Source: Neostapfia colusana (lineage: Eukaryota; Streptophyta; Magnoliopsida; Poales; Poaceae). From it: DNA of 64,000 bases. Both the position numbers and the translations under genes were made by a program. Positions 22,901-34,127 of this stretch are shown here, piece after piece; position 1 is the first letter of the stretch, and each line of letters starts with the position of its first letter. The DNA is taken from the NCBI GenBank assembly GCA_030760725.1, contig JASWHV010000005.1, positions 96,168,622 to 96,232,621 of the forward strand. Direction: 5' to 3'. The notes under the pieces were generated by a model. It did not search any database, had not been told where the DNA came from, and saw only the letters and a program-made list of their open reading frames with translations.

Positions 22901-23419
22901 GTTATGATGATGGGATGGGAGATTGGGACCATTTCACCTGTGTAGTAATGTAGGTGCTTAATAAGCTAAGGTGATAGGTATTAATTGCGTAGTGCTTTAA
23001 CCATGAGTTCAACCTCTCCTTGTTCTAGCCATGCATGATATAATTTTCCCACACTTGCTGAGTACCATTGGTACTCAACCTTGCATATTTGTTGGTTTAT
23101 ATTGCTGCTCAGGTCAAGATAATGAGGTGGTGTATAATGACCAAGATTTTGGACCCGAGGAAGGTTTTTGAGGTTCATGAAGACCCCCGGGCAACGCCTG
23201 TGATGGAGCCCTAAAGAATAATATTCCGCTGCTAGTTTATTTACTTATGATGAAGCATTTGTGTCCATTGAGACATTTGCGATGTAAGACTTATTTATAT
23301 TCGACACCTGGCTTGTAATAAATGATGCTTCACTATTTGTCATCACATGTATGAGAAAATGATCCTGGCATACATGTGATATTCACTTGGTTGTTTCTTC
23401 GGAAAAACCGGGTGTGACA
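19960..23419 (+). mobile_element. C 3' LTR
   Basis: Same length as the 5' LTR and nearly identical to it. TATA at 20382-20389, stem-loop at 23059-23077. It ends GGTGTGACA before the second CAGGA. Confidence 0.95.
23059..23077 (+). other. Conserved LTR stem-loop (C 3' LTR)
   Basis: Identical to 13784-13802. Confidence 0.6.
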
Positions 23420-23424
23420 CAGGA
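23420..23424 (+). repeat. Right target-site duplication of C (cagga)
   Basis: Identical to 10680-10684. Confidence 0.95.
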
Positions 23425-24562
23425 CATAGGGGCCTGGGTGCTATAGACCTGTCCGTGTCGGTCAAGGACACGGTCCGTATGCGTCCCTGTTGAACAAGTT
23501 TGAGTTGTGTACCGGACTCATCCTGGATATATGGGACCCAGTAAACTGATGTACCTTGGGAAGCTTGCGTTGAGCCTTTTCGGGTCGCCTCAGGTGAGAC
23601 GGCCGGTATGCAGTATGTGGGTAACATTCTCATGACATCTCATGTCGGTAGGTGCACCATGAGAGTGGCTACTATATGGGGCGACTTGATCGATTCAACG
23701 GGGGTGAAATGGGAGAAAGGCTGCCACGTACGACGTCAGTGATGGTTTCTGTAGGCAATGTCAAGTACGTGCGTACGTGTCGTGTAGTCCGGGTGTTATT
23801 GATTCGAATCACCGTGGCTCGCAGAATGGACTGAGCATACTTGTTCTCACAGTCGTGACGTAGTAAGAACTTGCATGAGAAAGGAACTAATCACATTGGT
23901 TTGAAGTTTATACTATCTTTGTGATGTATCTTTGATGAATAGCTATTGCAAACTCGATTCTTTTATGCCGTGAGCAAATTACATCGGGGAAAAGTGTTTC
24001 TTGTTTGATTGTGGACTCCCGATGTGGCGTGCCCAAGGTTACTTAAATTGCTGCCAATAATACCTGAAAGTAAGGATTCACATTTAGGCGAGTTTATTAT
24101 GCATTATGCCATCCTACTTTATGTTCATAACCTCATGTAGAGTTTCATGGCTAGGGTCGCGGTTAAGTCTTGCTGAGCGTTGTGCTCATGGATGCTATCC
24201 GAGTTGTTTTGCAGGATTGACTTCATGCTTATGAGAAGGGATGCCAATGAGACTCGGGAACCTCTGAGTGGTTACTCAAGAGCATCCTCGCTGCTGCGGT
24301 TTGTCTTCGTGTTGCTAGTAAGAAACGTCCGTGAGCTTGAATGTTTCTTTTTTGCTAAGTTGGAAATGAGTCATGAGAGTTATAGTCTTCCGCTGTAGCT
24401 TATTTTGAGATAAGTATTTGTAAAATACTCTTGTACGCTTCCACAAATTATATATGTAATGTGATGTGTTTTTCTCGACCCGTGTGCTGTTGGGTGCCGC
24501 ATATCATGGCACCACCCGACGAGGTCGTGTCCGGAGCGTCGTTCGGTCCGCGGTCCCCCACA
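23425..24562 (+). mobile_element. A3 3' LTR, second part
   Basis: Continues the LTR cut at 10684. The text matches the same part of A5 (58560-59659), including the block around the TTGCTGAGC stem-loop and the ctgttgggtgccgcat segment near the 3' end. It ends CCCCCACA at 24562 and abuts the gag gene of D, which runs on the other strand. Confidence 0.85.
24174..24188 (+). other. Conserved LTR stem-loop (A3)
   Basis: TGAGC - 5-nt loop - GCTCA, about 374 bp before the LTR 3' end. Confidence 0.5.
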
Positions 24563-25680
24563 CCCGTCATTGTTGCATGCTATGTATGCTCGCTTGCTTG
24601 GGCAATATTTGATCATGTGACCAAGTCCCTGACAGCGATGACACTTGATGTTGGAAGTGCGACTAGTAGAAGGTGTTGAAGATGTATGCTTGAATGGTTT
24701 CATCTTGCCACCGTCCTGCACGCGAGGAGGCGCAACAGCAGGTGTTGATCGTTGGCCACCATTAGATGGCGTAGTGGCTACATAAAAACTCGAAGATGGT
24801 GCTTTTTTGGGTGGTGTAGACTTTGAACGCAGCATGAAGGTGCTCCTTGTGCGATGTTGCTGTTGTTGGCGTCCCTGCAATTTATTTTTTGCCAACATAG
24901 CAAGCTGAAACAATCTGTTAACAGCATCATATTCCCTGTAATCAACAATGTCCTGAATTTCATGTCTCAACCCCCCATAAAAACGAGCTATTTTATCATC
25001 CATGTACTCTACTACCCCACAACGCAACATACCTTTCTGTGACTCTTGATAATACTCCTCTACGGACATGTTACCTTGGTCCAAGCGTTGCAATTTTTTT
25101 GAAGGTCGTGCTGAAAAGGAGGAACAAATGGAACACGCATAGAATATTTTAATCTTTCCCATGTTGGAGGCTCAGTCCTGGTTTTAACAAGTTCATTCCA
25201 CCATATGATAGCAAAATCCTTAAACTCACTAGTGGCATGACGAACCCTATGTTGTTCAGGAACAAGATGGGCATTAAATTTTTGCTCTACTATCATCTCC
25301 CAATCAAGATAAGTCTCAGCATCATAAGCACCATAAAAAGAGGGTATAGTAAATTTCACTTTAGCAAAAGGATCACCAGGAGGGCAGATATAATTGTTAT
25401 AACGATCATTATAATTGTAACAATTATTACCTCCCATACCTTGACACTGAATGGACGTCGTGGATGGTCAACAAAGTCTTCCACGTCGAAAGCATCATCG
25501 TCACGTACTTCAACGGGAGGCAATCGCGCCTCCATATTATCCATCCGAACAGCAAGGTAGGCGACATGGCGAGTCAAGTTCGCTAGTGTATTCTCTGTTG
25601 TCCGCATCATGTCACCGAGCTCTGCATGTGAAACACAATCATTCTCGTTGTTGTTCTCCTCATCGTTGTTCCCTGACATG
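24563..25680 (-). pseudogene. gag: D gag, 5' part
   Basis: The gag of another Ty3/gypsy element on the minus strand, distinct from A and C. It starts MSGNNDE at 25680. The capsid part includes KFTIPSFYGAYDAETYLDW and IIWWNEL, then VEEYYQES and RFYGGLRHEIQDIVDY. A CCHC knuckle (CHRCQGLGHMIKYC) follows at about 24630. Frame breaks lie near 25437 and at a seven-T run near 25090-25097. The gene is cut at 24562 by A3, so the rest of gag and all of pol must lie left of the window. The subfamily is not assigned. Confidence 0.85.
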
Positions 25681-26894
25681 GTTAGTGATGAAACAAAAAA
25701 AACAACAACAACAAAAAGTGTTATCCCTATCAACTAGAAAGGGCAGTGGCAATGTGGAAAGGTGGCCTCTATCTCAAGCATCTTACTACAAGTTTTCTTT
25801 ACCAACACAGAAGGTGGTGTGGACGGTGAGATAAACCAATGAAGCTTGGTGTGATTGCAAAGGTACCTGTTTTGCTCAAGAGAAAAGGTGGAGCTTGGAT
25901 GGCAAAATATGGTGGCTAATGAGCAGAAATCGTTAACAACTAAACAAATTTGAATAAATATTCAATGTAGGAAACTGTTGTTGGTTAACCAAGTATTCTA
26001 GGCCTAGCACACCACAAGGAAGTAGTAAGGCAAAAGAAGAATGATATGAACAACAATCACAGAACCACAAATGTATAGACTAGGCCAATTGCTTTAATAT
26101 GTGTGCTCTTCACACTCTTATTTTTTGTAATATGATATTTTTTCTTTGCTCAAGAACACAAATATAGGAAGCACACAAATTTTCAGCTCATTTGGACGTA
26201 TTATGTGGCCTTAGAAAATCAAGAACATTTTGTAAAATTATTGCTGGAACTTCGGAGGCTGAAAAGGCTATCTTCCGAGGGGATTTATGCCAATCTAATT
26301 TTTCTGAACCCCGCAAATCTGGGGACAATCGAATGCAAAATTTTGCGTAGATCAATCTAAAAAAATTGTCCGATTTCGAGTTCGTATGCGAAAGTTAGGG
26401 CCGTTTAAGGTAGTCTGTCCGAATTACAGTTTTTGGATGTTAATTCCAACTCAGTTTTAGAACAGATCTCGCAAACGGATACAAAAATGATCAGAAATTT
26501 GCACAGCGACTTATAGGGTGGTGTGTGATGAATCGAGGATGATTGGCACAAAGGTTTGTCACCTAATCTAGGGCTGGCGATGCGGGAGTTCACGCAAGGC
26601 GGCTAGCTAGGGCAAACCGATGAAAGTGGCGGATCAGCTTGTTGTTTAGGGATTGTGGAATAGGTCTCGAACAGCAGGCGAAACATGATAACTAGGACCG
26701 AAAACACAAAGCTAAACCAGCAACAATACTTGACCACGCAAATGCAAACTCAACAATGCAAACTGAAAAACGAAAACTGCAAGAACTATAGGCTAGGAAG
26801 CGGTAATTTTTTTGTTGCTTTTCTGTGGACTCTGGGTATAAAAAACAAAACTAATCTAATGGGAAACAAAGAAACCTGACAGGAAACCTGTAAA
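25681..26894 (-). other. D leader between PBS and gag
   Basis: Untranslated leader of D, rich in short CAA/AAC runs near 25690-25710. I see no gene in it. Confidence 0.6.
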
Positions 26895-26904
26895 TCTGAT
26901 ACCA
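26895..26904 (-). other. Primer binding site of D
   Basis: The minus strand reads TGGTATCAGA followed by T, ten or more bases matching the Met-tRNA PBS, five bases inside the LTR end. Confidence 0.7.
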
Positions 26905-26909
26905 ATTGA

Positions 26910-27664
26910 TGAGAAGGTTAGGCCCAATCTTCCAAAAGGTTGGTCGATTGAGGTGGAGAACTCGACGTTGATGATGCACGGCACTCGAGCAGTTCGAACA
27001 CCCCTGCAGTCACTACACCACTGCTCCGTTGGTTATGAACCGTGCAGCACATGCTTGACCTCGCCAAGAAGGCTAATCTCTGCAAGTGCAACCGAGAACA
27101 CGAGCAAGAACATAGAAGATGCGATCTGAAAATCACGAAGTTGGGGTCTCACAAAAACCGTAGAACGGCGGCTGTTTACCTAAGCAAAACCCAGTTGTTT
27201 GTGACAGAGGCTAGGGGTTATAGAGGAGGTGGAGGATGACCAGGGTGGTCCTTGGGTTGTTACCTAACTCTAAGTCACGTACATAATGGACATGGACTCG
27301 ATACAAGGCCCAATTGCCCAACTAGGTGATGCAACACCTTGAAAGACTCTAAACTTGATATTGTTTGGAAGATTACCTTCGACTACAAAGGAATTTTGAT
27401 GTGGGGCCAGTGCCATTGGAAAGTTCATCCTCTCAGATTTCTATGCATATGTAGAACGTCAAAAACAGAGTCTGTATGCCTCCTGGGCATCCATTTTAAA
27501 GTGGACTGCTCCTGGGCCCCGAGTTGGACTCGAGTTTGAGTTGGGCTCGGTCTCTAGCTTCTTGTTGGCTTATTTTCTGGTCCTCACGCCTCCAAACCAC
27601 TCTCGATGTATCTACATGTCCTCTCCATGGTTCCTAATCATAATTAATTCATTAGGTAGCAACA
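26910..27664 (-). mobile_element. D 5' LTR
   Basis: About 755 bp on the minus strand, starting TGTTGCTACC at 27664 and ending CCTTCTCA at 26910. It has a TATA-like CTCTATAACC near 27213-27222. The right border is where coding sequence of E begins; the left border is set by the PBS. A shorter version ending at 27336 (also ...gcaaca) is possible. No second LTR is in the window. Confidence 0.65.
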
Positions 27665-30132
27665 TACTCTCAAAATTAACATATAAAGAATTGTTCGGGA
27701 ACGAGCTCACCTCTAAATTCAATTGTCGTGCTCAAGCTCTAGTAATTGGACCTTGCATGTCTCCCATGGGAGTGTTGTGTATATCCATAGGAGTGACGTC
27801 CACATCAGACAAGTTCAAGAAGACAATTGAAGATACGATTCATCAAAAGGTCAAGGCATCTATGAAAGCAACAATAGATTATCTTAGAGAATCGGGACAA
27901 TTAACGCCACATAATAGAGTGATGGCTCCCGTGGGAAAGGAGCATTTGATATCTCCAACTTCCTACCCTAGCAGCGTAGGTTATGTGCTAGGCTCATGGT
28001 CAAGCCATAAGTTCCCTGTCGACGATATTGTTAAGGACACATCTTGTTGTCTTCTTGTCCCGATCGGCAGAACAGGGAACAAAACAAAACAAGTTTCCAC
28101 TGCTATGGTAAAGCCGAATCGTGTCTTCAACGGCAATTTACTTCCGTTGTATTAAGCTGTGGTGCAAGTTCTTCATATCATTGATAATGATTATGAAGAT
28201 TATGAAATTGACCACATCACACCTGAGAGGATCATGACTCTGGGGCAGGTCGTCAACCAGTTAATCCTTTGGCACCGATGCGATATCATATTGGATGATG
28301 AGCCGATGTCTAGCCCCGTCGCATATTGAAAGACTGCATCCCCGTCTTCTTCCCTGAAAGTCCAGGACGATCCACTCCCGCTATGTCCCAGCAAGGATGA
28401 TAGTAACCTTGCTAGTAAAGATAACCAAGAGCAACCAGCTGAACAACAGCTTGAAGCAGTACAAGAGAAAGCTGCTGGTAGTAAAGAGCAATTAGTTGAA
28501 CAACAGGCCAATGTCCAACTTCCGACGACTACTCCTCGGTTAGTGTCTGTGAAAGTTAGCTCATATGAAAATAAGGAACCTTCTAAAGAAGTGTCAAAAT
28601 ACTTGGAAAAAATAAAGAAAAATATTACAAAATATAATGCATCACGTGCTTCACATGAGCCAGCATTAGAAAATATTGAGCTGTGGGAAGAAGGTGTGAA
28701 ATATACTAGCCAGATGGTTTTACTTAAACCAGGAGTTCCGGTATACAAGACTTAGAACATTCCTCCTAAATATGAGTATGGAAAGCCGTTCATGACATCG
28801 GCACGGCTTAGCAAACAACATTTCTCACTCAGAAGAATGCACGAGTGGTACATCACTGCCAGCAGAAAATATGAATTTTGTTACGTCAAATTTCATGTGC
28901 CAAAAGAAGCATTCTGGAGCATTGGAAAAAATAAACGAGCCCTTTCTATTTGAAGATCTGTGGAGCCTTTTATATCGAGGCATGCTCGAAATCAACCTGC
29001 TACTCGTCTGGTGTGTGTAAGTGCCTCTAATATTTCATATTTGCTTTTTTTTACTACACGCATACACATGTCATGAGATTATAACAATTTCGGACTTCTT
29101 CAATAGGATGCAATACATGGATAATGAAAAGTTGAACTACAAGACAGGTATCCTTGACCCTACAGTGATTGCAAAGTCGAATTTCGACTTTCAGGTGCAA
29201 CGGGACTCAGAACAGTACAAGCACCTAACAAAAAAAGAATTTGAGAAATCAATCGCAAGCCAAAAGAAGGATAAAAAGACAAAGGTTACATCCTACATAG
29301 GACATGCCATGTTTAACTTTGTCAGAGATGGCAAGCACCCCATAAAGGCTCCGTACCACTTTGAGTAAGTTCGACACATGACATGGAAATAGCAATTATT
29401 TCTAATTTTTAACTTAACACGTGTGTTTGTACGTGTGCTGTAAACACTACATAATAATCTTCATCAAGCCAACGCAGGGTTTGGCAACACTCTTGGACTC
29501 AGCCTATTACTCACAAGATACTTACAAAAATTTCTTTGCCATTTTGAGAACGTACGGTTATTCAATACTTTTAATATACACACATATATATAGGTTGGCA
29601 ACTCTTATCTGATATTCCTTGTATGACAGCGCTTGGCGGTTTTACACGAAACAACTTGGCGGTCAGAGACCTCCTAATAAGGATGCACTGCAGATATCAA
29701 CATATTATCCTTGTCCTAAGCAGCCTTCTTGGAGCGTCTTATGCGGGTATTATGTATCCGAGCATCTTCGGACCGCCTGCGAATATAATGTGAATAATGA
29801 CGATGTAAGTTATCCTTAATGTCGATGTTGTATTTTATTAGTTTTGAGTTTCGTTTTCATTGTAACTAGCGTGTTTCAATACTATTATGTTATCATTGTC
29901 ACCAACACATTCTAAACCTTGTTATGTGTTTCATTGCAGCACACGAATGTGGACGAAGAATGGCCAGTTTCTAGATATATGCCTGGTGGAGGAGCCGATA
30001 ATATTGCGAGTTAACTGTGTCTTTTCATGCGTCGCAAAATTTTGCACCGGCAAGGGCTGTTCTTCGATAACACAGGTGTAATAGCTGATGTGCCAGAACT
30101 TTACCAGTACGAGCATCGAAAGAGTTTTTAGT
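27665..30132 (+). pseudogene. E: CACTA-element ORF with Ulp1-like (C48) protease end
   Basis: A multi-exon transposon gene with its 5' end cut by the D LTR. Inferred exons: 27665-29016, 29107-29364, 29477 to about 29551, 29630-29804, 29940-30132, with GTAAGT-type donors at 29017, 29365 and 29805 and AG acceptors. Exon 1 holds the region seen before the protease in CACTA ORFs (TLGQVVNQLILWHR). Exon 3 holds the LDS motif with the catalytic Asp. Exon 4 has CPKQPSWSVLCGYYV with the catalytic Cys. The exon that should carry the catalytic His (HW motif) is not found. In-frame stops at 28153, 28327, 28753 and within exon 5 show it is dead. Ulp1 domains are common passengers in plant CACTA elements. 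Confidence 0.75.
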
Positions 30133-30530
30133 GAAACTTGTAAACTATGAATTGAGATGTATTGTACTGTACATATGTATATAAGATGACTTTTTGGTGA
30201 TATTGTGTCGATGATGCTTGTTAGAATATATTGTTTCTACTGTGTGTGAATGTGCATATGAAATTGACATGGAAATTAGAAATAACAGCATGTAGTACCT
30301 AACAAACCGTCTGTGATAATATAATTTCACAGATGGCTTATCGTAGGTAAAGAACCGCGTGTGATAATATAGTCTCGTAGGCGGCTAGTCATAGGTAAAG
30401 AACCGCTTGCGATAATAGAGTTACAAAGGCGGATAATCTTGTGTTACAAACTGCCTGTGATAAACATTCTTCACTGACAGACAGTCACAGGTAAAGAACC
30501 GCCTGTGAAGTAAACTGAACTTTGCTTCAA
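30133..30530 (+). mobile_element. E 3' end with subterminal repeats
   Basis: Several direct and inverted copies of a motif like CACAGGTAAAGAACCGCC occur (near 30305-30360, 30385-30410, 30440-30515), as in CACTA subterminal regions bound by the transposase. The exact 3' border is uncertain: an inverted CACTG lies at 30531-30535, but gag-like coding of A2 seems to reach about 30515. Confidence 0.65.
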
Positions 30531-30876
30531 CAGTGCGGATGAAGCTGTCCACCTCGAAAGGTTCTTTGGCCTCCATAAATACCAATGGATGGGTCACCAG
30601 GAAGTCTGAATAGGAACTTTGTTGGGGCTGGCGTTGCCCATTGTCTTGGCGTCCTCCTTGACGGGACGCATTCTGCTGAACTAGCATCCGCAGCAACTCG
30701 GTTTGCTCGTCGCGTGAGCCGAGCACTGCAGCGAGAACCTCCGCAAGGTTTCTTGGAAGTCCTGGCGGCGGAGGAGGTGGTTGCTGCTGCGTTATGATTT
30801 GCTCCGGAGGTCGAGACTCATCACCACGAACATGACTCGGATCTCCCTCCTCTTGCGTAGACCGTGTACACACCAT
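30516..30876 (-). pseudogene. gag: A2 gag, N-terminal part
   Basis: The minus strand starts MVCTRSTQEEGD at 30876. It runs through a Pro/Gln-rich stretch, LAEVLAAVLGSRDEQ and SSYSDFLVTHPLVF, to FIRTVEAKF. This matches F gag (SSYSDFLATHRPVF, WLRTMEMKF). It is cut by CACTA element E. The remainder of A2 gag-pol must lie left of the window. Confidence 0.85.
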
Positions 30877-32692
30877 TCTGCATTCATACCATTCAAACGA
30901 TCAGCACATGTTTGTTTATTCCATCCCGTCTATACAATAATAGTGCGAGAATGGAATAAATAATACACATAACAATCACACATATGAATAAAGTATAAAC
31001 TTTATACAAAATATACATCCCTTGACAGTGTCACACGATCGTGGGTCTCCACAGGATGTAAGTGTGTTAGCATGCGTAATTCTTCGCTATTGTACTGGAC
31101 CCAAACATGTACCTGCTCAAAATGATATGCCAAATGCATGAACTTTTTGACTCCACTCGCTGTTTTACAACAGCCGCTGGATATCAAAAGGTGAAACTAA
31201 ATGTTTTGGTTGAAAAACTTCAACATGGTGTTCTGTCCAGTTTCTGGTCCAGCTGACCAGTCTGGATAATTCAATTGTTTTGAACACATTGGAGGCAAAA
31301 TCTGGACTAGAGTTCAACAACAAAGTTGTAGTAGACTCAAAAAATGAAACCAGATTGTATTTATTTGCCTCCATAGCCTCCCTAGTTTGTGATTTATGAT
31401 ATCTACAAGTTGACAGAATTTTCTCAGGAATTTTGACAGCACCTCCTTTGCAAGGGGCTGTATTGTTCACAAAATTCCATCATATTCTGCCCTCAATCTA
31501 GGAAAACACTGAACTACAAAGTTGTATCACATTCCCTATACTTTCCAACGATGTCTTGCTTGACCCTTAGAAATTTTTCTGCAGAATGTTGTGGTTGAAA
31601 TACAGAAAATTCCAGAGAGCATTTTGGTCTGCCCTGTTTCTGGACAGTGTATACTCATTTGAGATTTTCATCCATTTGGATGGAGATTATGTTCTGGAGC
31701 TCTGCATAAAAGTTGTAGACGACTTCAAACCTTTCCAGAATGGTATCCCACACCCCCATTGGTTCAACCAATCCTATGTTATACCCTGTTTAAGTTCAGC
31801 AAAGTTTCTGCCGAAACAGGGGAGGCTGTTCCTAAGTCTTAGATATTGAATCTATACTCCCAATTGACTCGTAGTTCAATATGGGAGTTCAATAACTCCT
31901 AAATGAAATCCTAAACTCTATTTTAACTATTTTCTTTGAAAATATCATTTTATGCAGTCTCGGTACTACATTTCCTCACCAAAGAAAAATCCTAAGCCTG
32001 TATTCCGGCATATATGTGTCAAATGGTGGAACTAAGAACGTCACTCACAAACGGTTTCTAAATGTCATGCACTAACGTGGTTAATGTACCTGCGTAAAAA
32101 CACACAATAATGGTGCAAACAAATGTTTTTGACATTTCAGACAGATCCATATCATAATAAAAACATACATTCTGTATCATTGCCATACGGATCGTCCTTG
32201 AGCCAAGCCACGTCTCAAGGTACATGGTCACGTTTTCACACCACACGACGGGGAACCCGAGTAGAGCGTGAACGGGTCGTCACGGTTGGGAATTTTATCA
32301 ACCCATCGGATAACACCCACTGCCTCATGACCGTTGTGGCACGCCGATGGCGAGCGCTGCGTATGGCCCTTTGAACATTAAACGTTCAAGAGTTGCATAC
32401 TATCATGTTGCTTACCACACGATGGGGTATTCTCACTTTTGCCTAAAGCACGCTGGAGATCAGCGTTTTCATATGCTCTCAGAACCATAGAAAAGTTCAG
32501 TGACTCATATTCACTACCGTGCCAAGCCACGGTATATCCTTCCATACTATTACTCGTATGGTGAGTTACCGCAATTGATCCGCCTGCGGTGGCGTACCTT
32601 ACCCCTTACCTGATGTCGGAGTGTGGTTACAGAATGTATAACATATAAGTTAGCTTTTTCCATCATCATATCTAGTACTATCATAGACGATA
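30877..32692 (-). other. A2 leader, first part
   Basis: Non-coding leader homologous to the A1 leader (for example 31610-31660 with 48365-48410, and 32140-32280 with 48890-49020). It is interrupted by B3. No gene seen. Confidence 0.75.
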
Positions 32693-33027
32693 TGTGACAC
32701 CCGGTTCCGAAAACAGAACCAAGTTAATGCATATGTGTACCCAGGATGTTCATCACACATACACATGTAATTCACAAACTGAATTCAGAATATAACCATG
32801 AATAAATAGGGTTTAAGTACTTTATTACATCGACTCATTGTCTCACTCATGAATCTCTAACTTATTCTTGCAGCGGAAGTCTCTAAACGACAGCAAAAAC
32901 AACTAAGTAGCAGTGGCTCCATCTTCAACTCCACAGGCATGTTGACGGTAGTTCGCACGCCTAGTACTCCACATGGTCCTCGAAGTACTCTTCTCCTGTT
33001 GCTGATGCTTATGTGATAATGCAAGGG

Positions 33028-33046
33028 TGAGTACATACCGTACTCA
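33028..33046 (-). other. Conserved LTR stem-loop (B3)
   Basis: TGAGTAC - ATACC - GTACTCA (plus-strand reading), about 335 bp from the LTR 3' end. Confidence 0.55.
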
Positions 33047-33562
33047 GCAAGTGCGGGAAAAGTATGACATGTAGCTTACAACAAGGTAGGAAATAAAAGG
33101 GTTCATTGCAGCAAGAAAATTTTATTTCACAACATGATAAAAACAGCAACTATTTCTAAGTGATATTTATCCCAACATGACCAAGTAATTCAGCATCATT
33201 TTCTCCATCATGATTCACCATTTATCATGTCTGAACCAACCATTAATCTTTCTCAAGTTCATCTCATGCTCATAAATATTCATAACCATCTCATATTCAT
33301 ATAACGAAACAAAACTCATTTTCATGACTCAAAACATTCCCAAAACCAATCCCAATGACCATACCATAACCATACCGAATAACCATCCCATGTTTTCCCT
33401 CTAATCATGTGAGATGGCCAGGTGCTTGTGACGGGGCTCGACGGCGGCCAAATTCCAGAAAGGGGTGGGGGGACTTGGCGACTTGGCAGCGAGGAAGGGG
33501 GCTTGGCAGAAAGGGGGGATGACGTCCAAAATAGAGAGGATTTCGGCCAGGGGGTGGGGGTT

Positions 33563-33571
33563 ATATTTATA
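33563..33571 (-). promoter_or_regulatory. TATA box of B3
   Basis: The minus strand reads TATAAATAT, at the position of the TATA box in B1 and B2. Confidence 0.5.
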
Positions 33572-33779
33572 AGGGGGGAAAAGGGAGAGTCCTACTCCAA
33601 TTGGAGCTCAAATAAGAGTCCAACTCAATTTTGGATCTCAACAAACTTATCTTTTCAGTTAGGTGCGGCAGCCTTGGGGATTTTAACCCCCCAAATGTGG
33701 GGAAAATTTTTGGGAAATTCTGTCGGTACCCTCAGTACCGTGTACCCCCACGCACAGGAGAAAAACCGCCTAAGGACCT

Positions 33780-34000
33780 CGCCCCCTCCGCAGGGGTGAG
33801 CTCTGAAGGCGCCACGTGTCCAGCGAGGCCGGGCCTCCCCTCTCCTCAGAGGCGAGCTCCGGGCCTGCCACACGTCCAGCGGAGCCGGGCCTTGCCCCCT
33901 CCATAGGGGCAAGCTCCGAAGGCGCCACATGTCCAGCAGGGCCAGGCCTCCCTTCTCCTCAGAGGCGAGCTCCAAGGGCGCCACGTGTCTAGCGGGGGTT
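33780..34000 (-). repeat. Four-unit G-box array in B3
   Basis: Cores at 33813, 33869, 33926 and 33982, about 56 bp apart. This is the same unit as the array at 225-960. Two of the four keep CACGTGTC. Confidence 0.7.
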
Positions 34001-34024
34001 CTGTTTTCGGAACAGGGTGTCACA

Positions 34025-34110
34025 CCTTATGTGGGCATAGTGACTAATCCTCACTCGACTACTTCTAAGTTTTCAAATTAGGCTCTTTTCGAGCGTGCTA
34101 TTCCCAATGT
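34025..34110 (-). other. A2 leader, second part
   Basis: Matches 49436-49520 of A1, directly before the PBS. Confidence 0.7.
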
Positions 34111-34123
34111 GGCTCTGATACCG
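34111..34123 (-). other. Primer binding site of A2
   Basis: The minus strand reads CGGTATCAGAGCC, one base off the Met-tRNA PBS, four bases from the LTR. Confidence 0.8.
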
Positions 34124-34127
34124 TGTC

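Larger units (their letters stand above)
10685..23419 (+). mobile_element. C: complete Ty3/gypsy (Tekay/Del-like chromovirus) retrotransposon
   Basis: A 12,735-bp element with two 3460-bp LTRs (TG...CA), an initiator-Met tRNA PBS, an extra ORF, a single gag-pol ORF, a PPT and a perfect 5-bp duplication CAGGA. Domain order gag-PR-RT-RNaseH-IN-chromodomain places it in the plant chromoviruses. The long LTRs and the upstream ORF point to the Tekay/Del (RIRE3-like) lineage. It lies inside the 3' LTR of A3. I counted six LTR-LTR differences by eye, so it is recent. Two features argue against autonomy: DFG in the protease and a stop near the end of the chromodomain. Confidence 0.95.
32693..34024 (-). 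mobile_element. B3: short family B LTR with long inverted ends
   Basis: 1332 bp inserted in the A2 leader. Both ends carry about 28 bp of inverted repeat (TGTGACACCC...GAACC) differing at one or two bases. The interior matches B2 (32797-33420 with 38053-38690; 33422-33680 with 39985-40300), then has four G-box units. It lacks about 1.3 kb present in B2. Flanking five-base sequences (cgata, cttat) do not match, so I see no target duplication. It is best read as a rearranged solo LTR. Confidence 0.65.

Noticed and set aside
26910..27336. A 427-bp LTR for D ending at 27336
   Set aside because: It also ends in gcaaca, but 27337-27664 continues as LTR-like non-coding text and the coding sequence of E begins only after 27664. 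Kept as a less likely alternative.
29619..29819. A host ULP1 SUMO-protease gene
   Set aside because: Multiple stops, the missing His exon, flanking subterminal repeats and embedding in retroelements fit a CACTA passenger better.
32688..34029. Five-base target duplication around B3
   Set aside because: cgata and cttat do not match. Alternative borders, and 8- or 9-bp duplications as for hAT or Mutator, were also tried and do not match.
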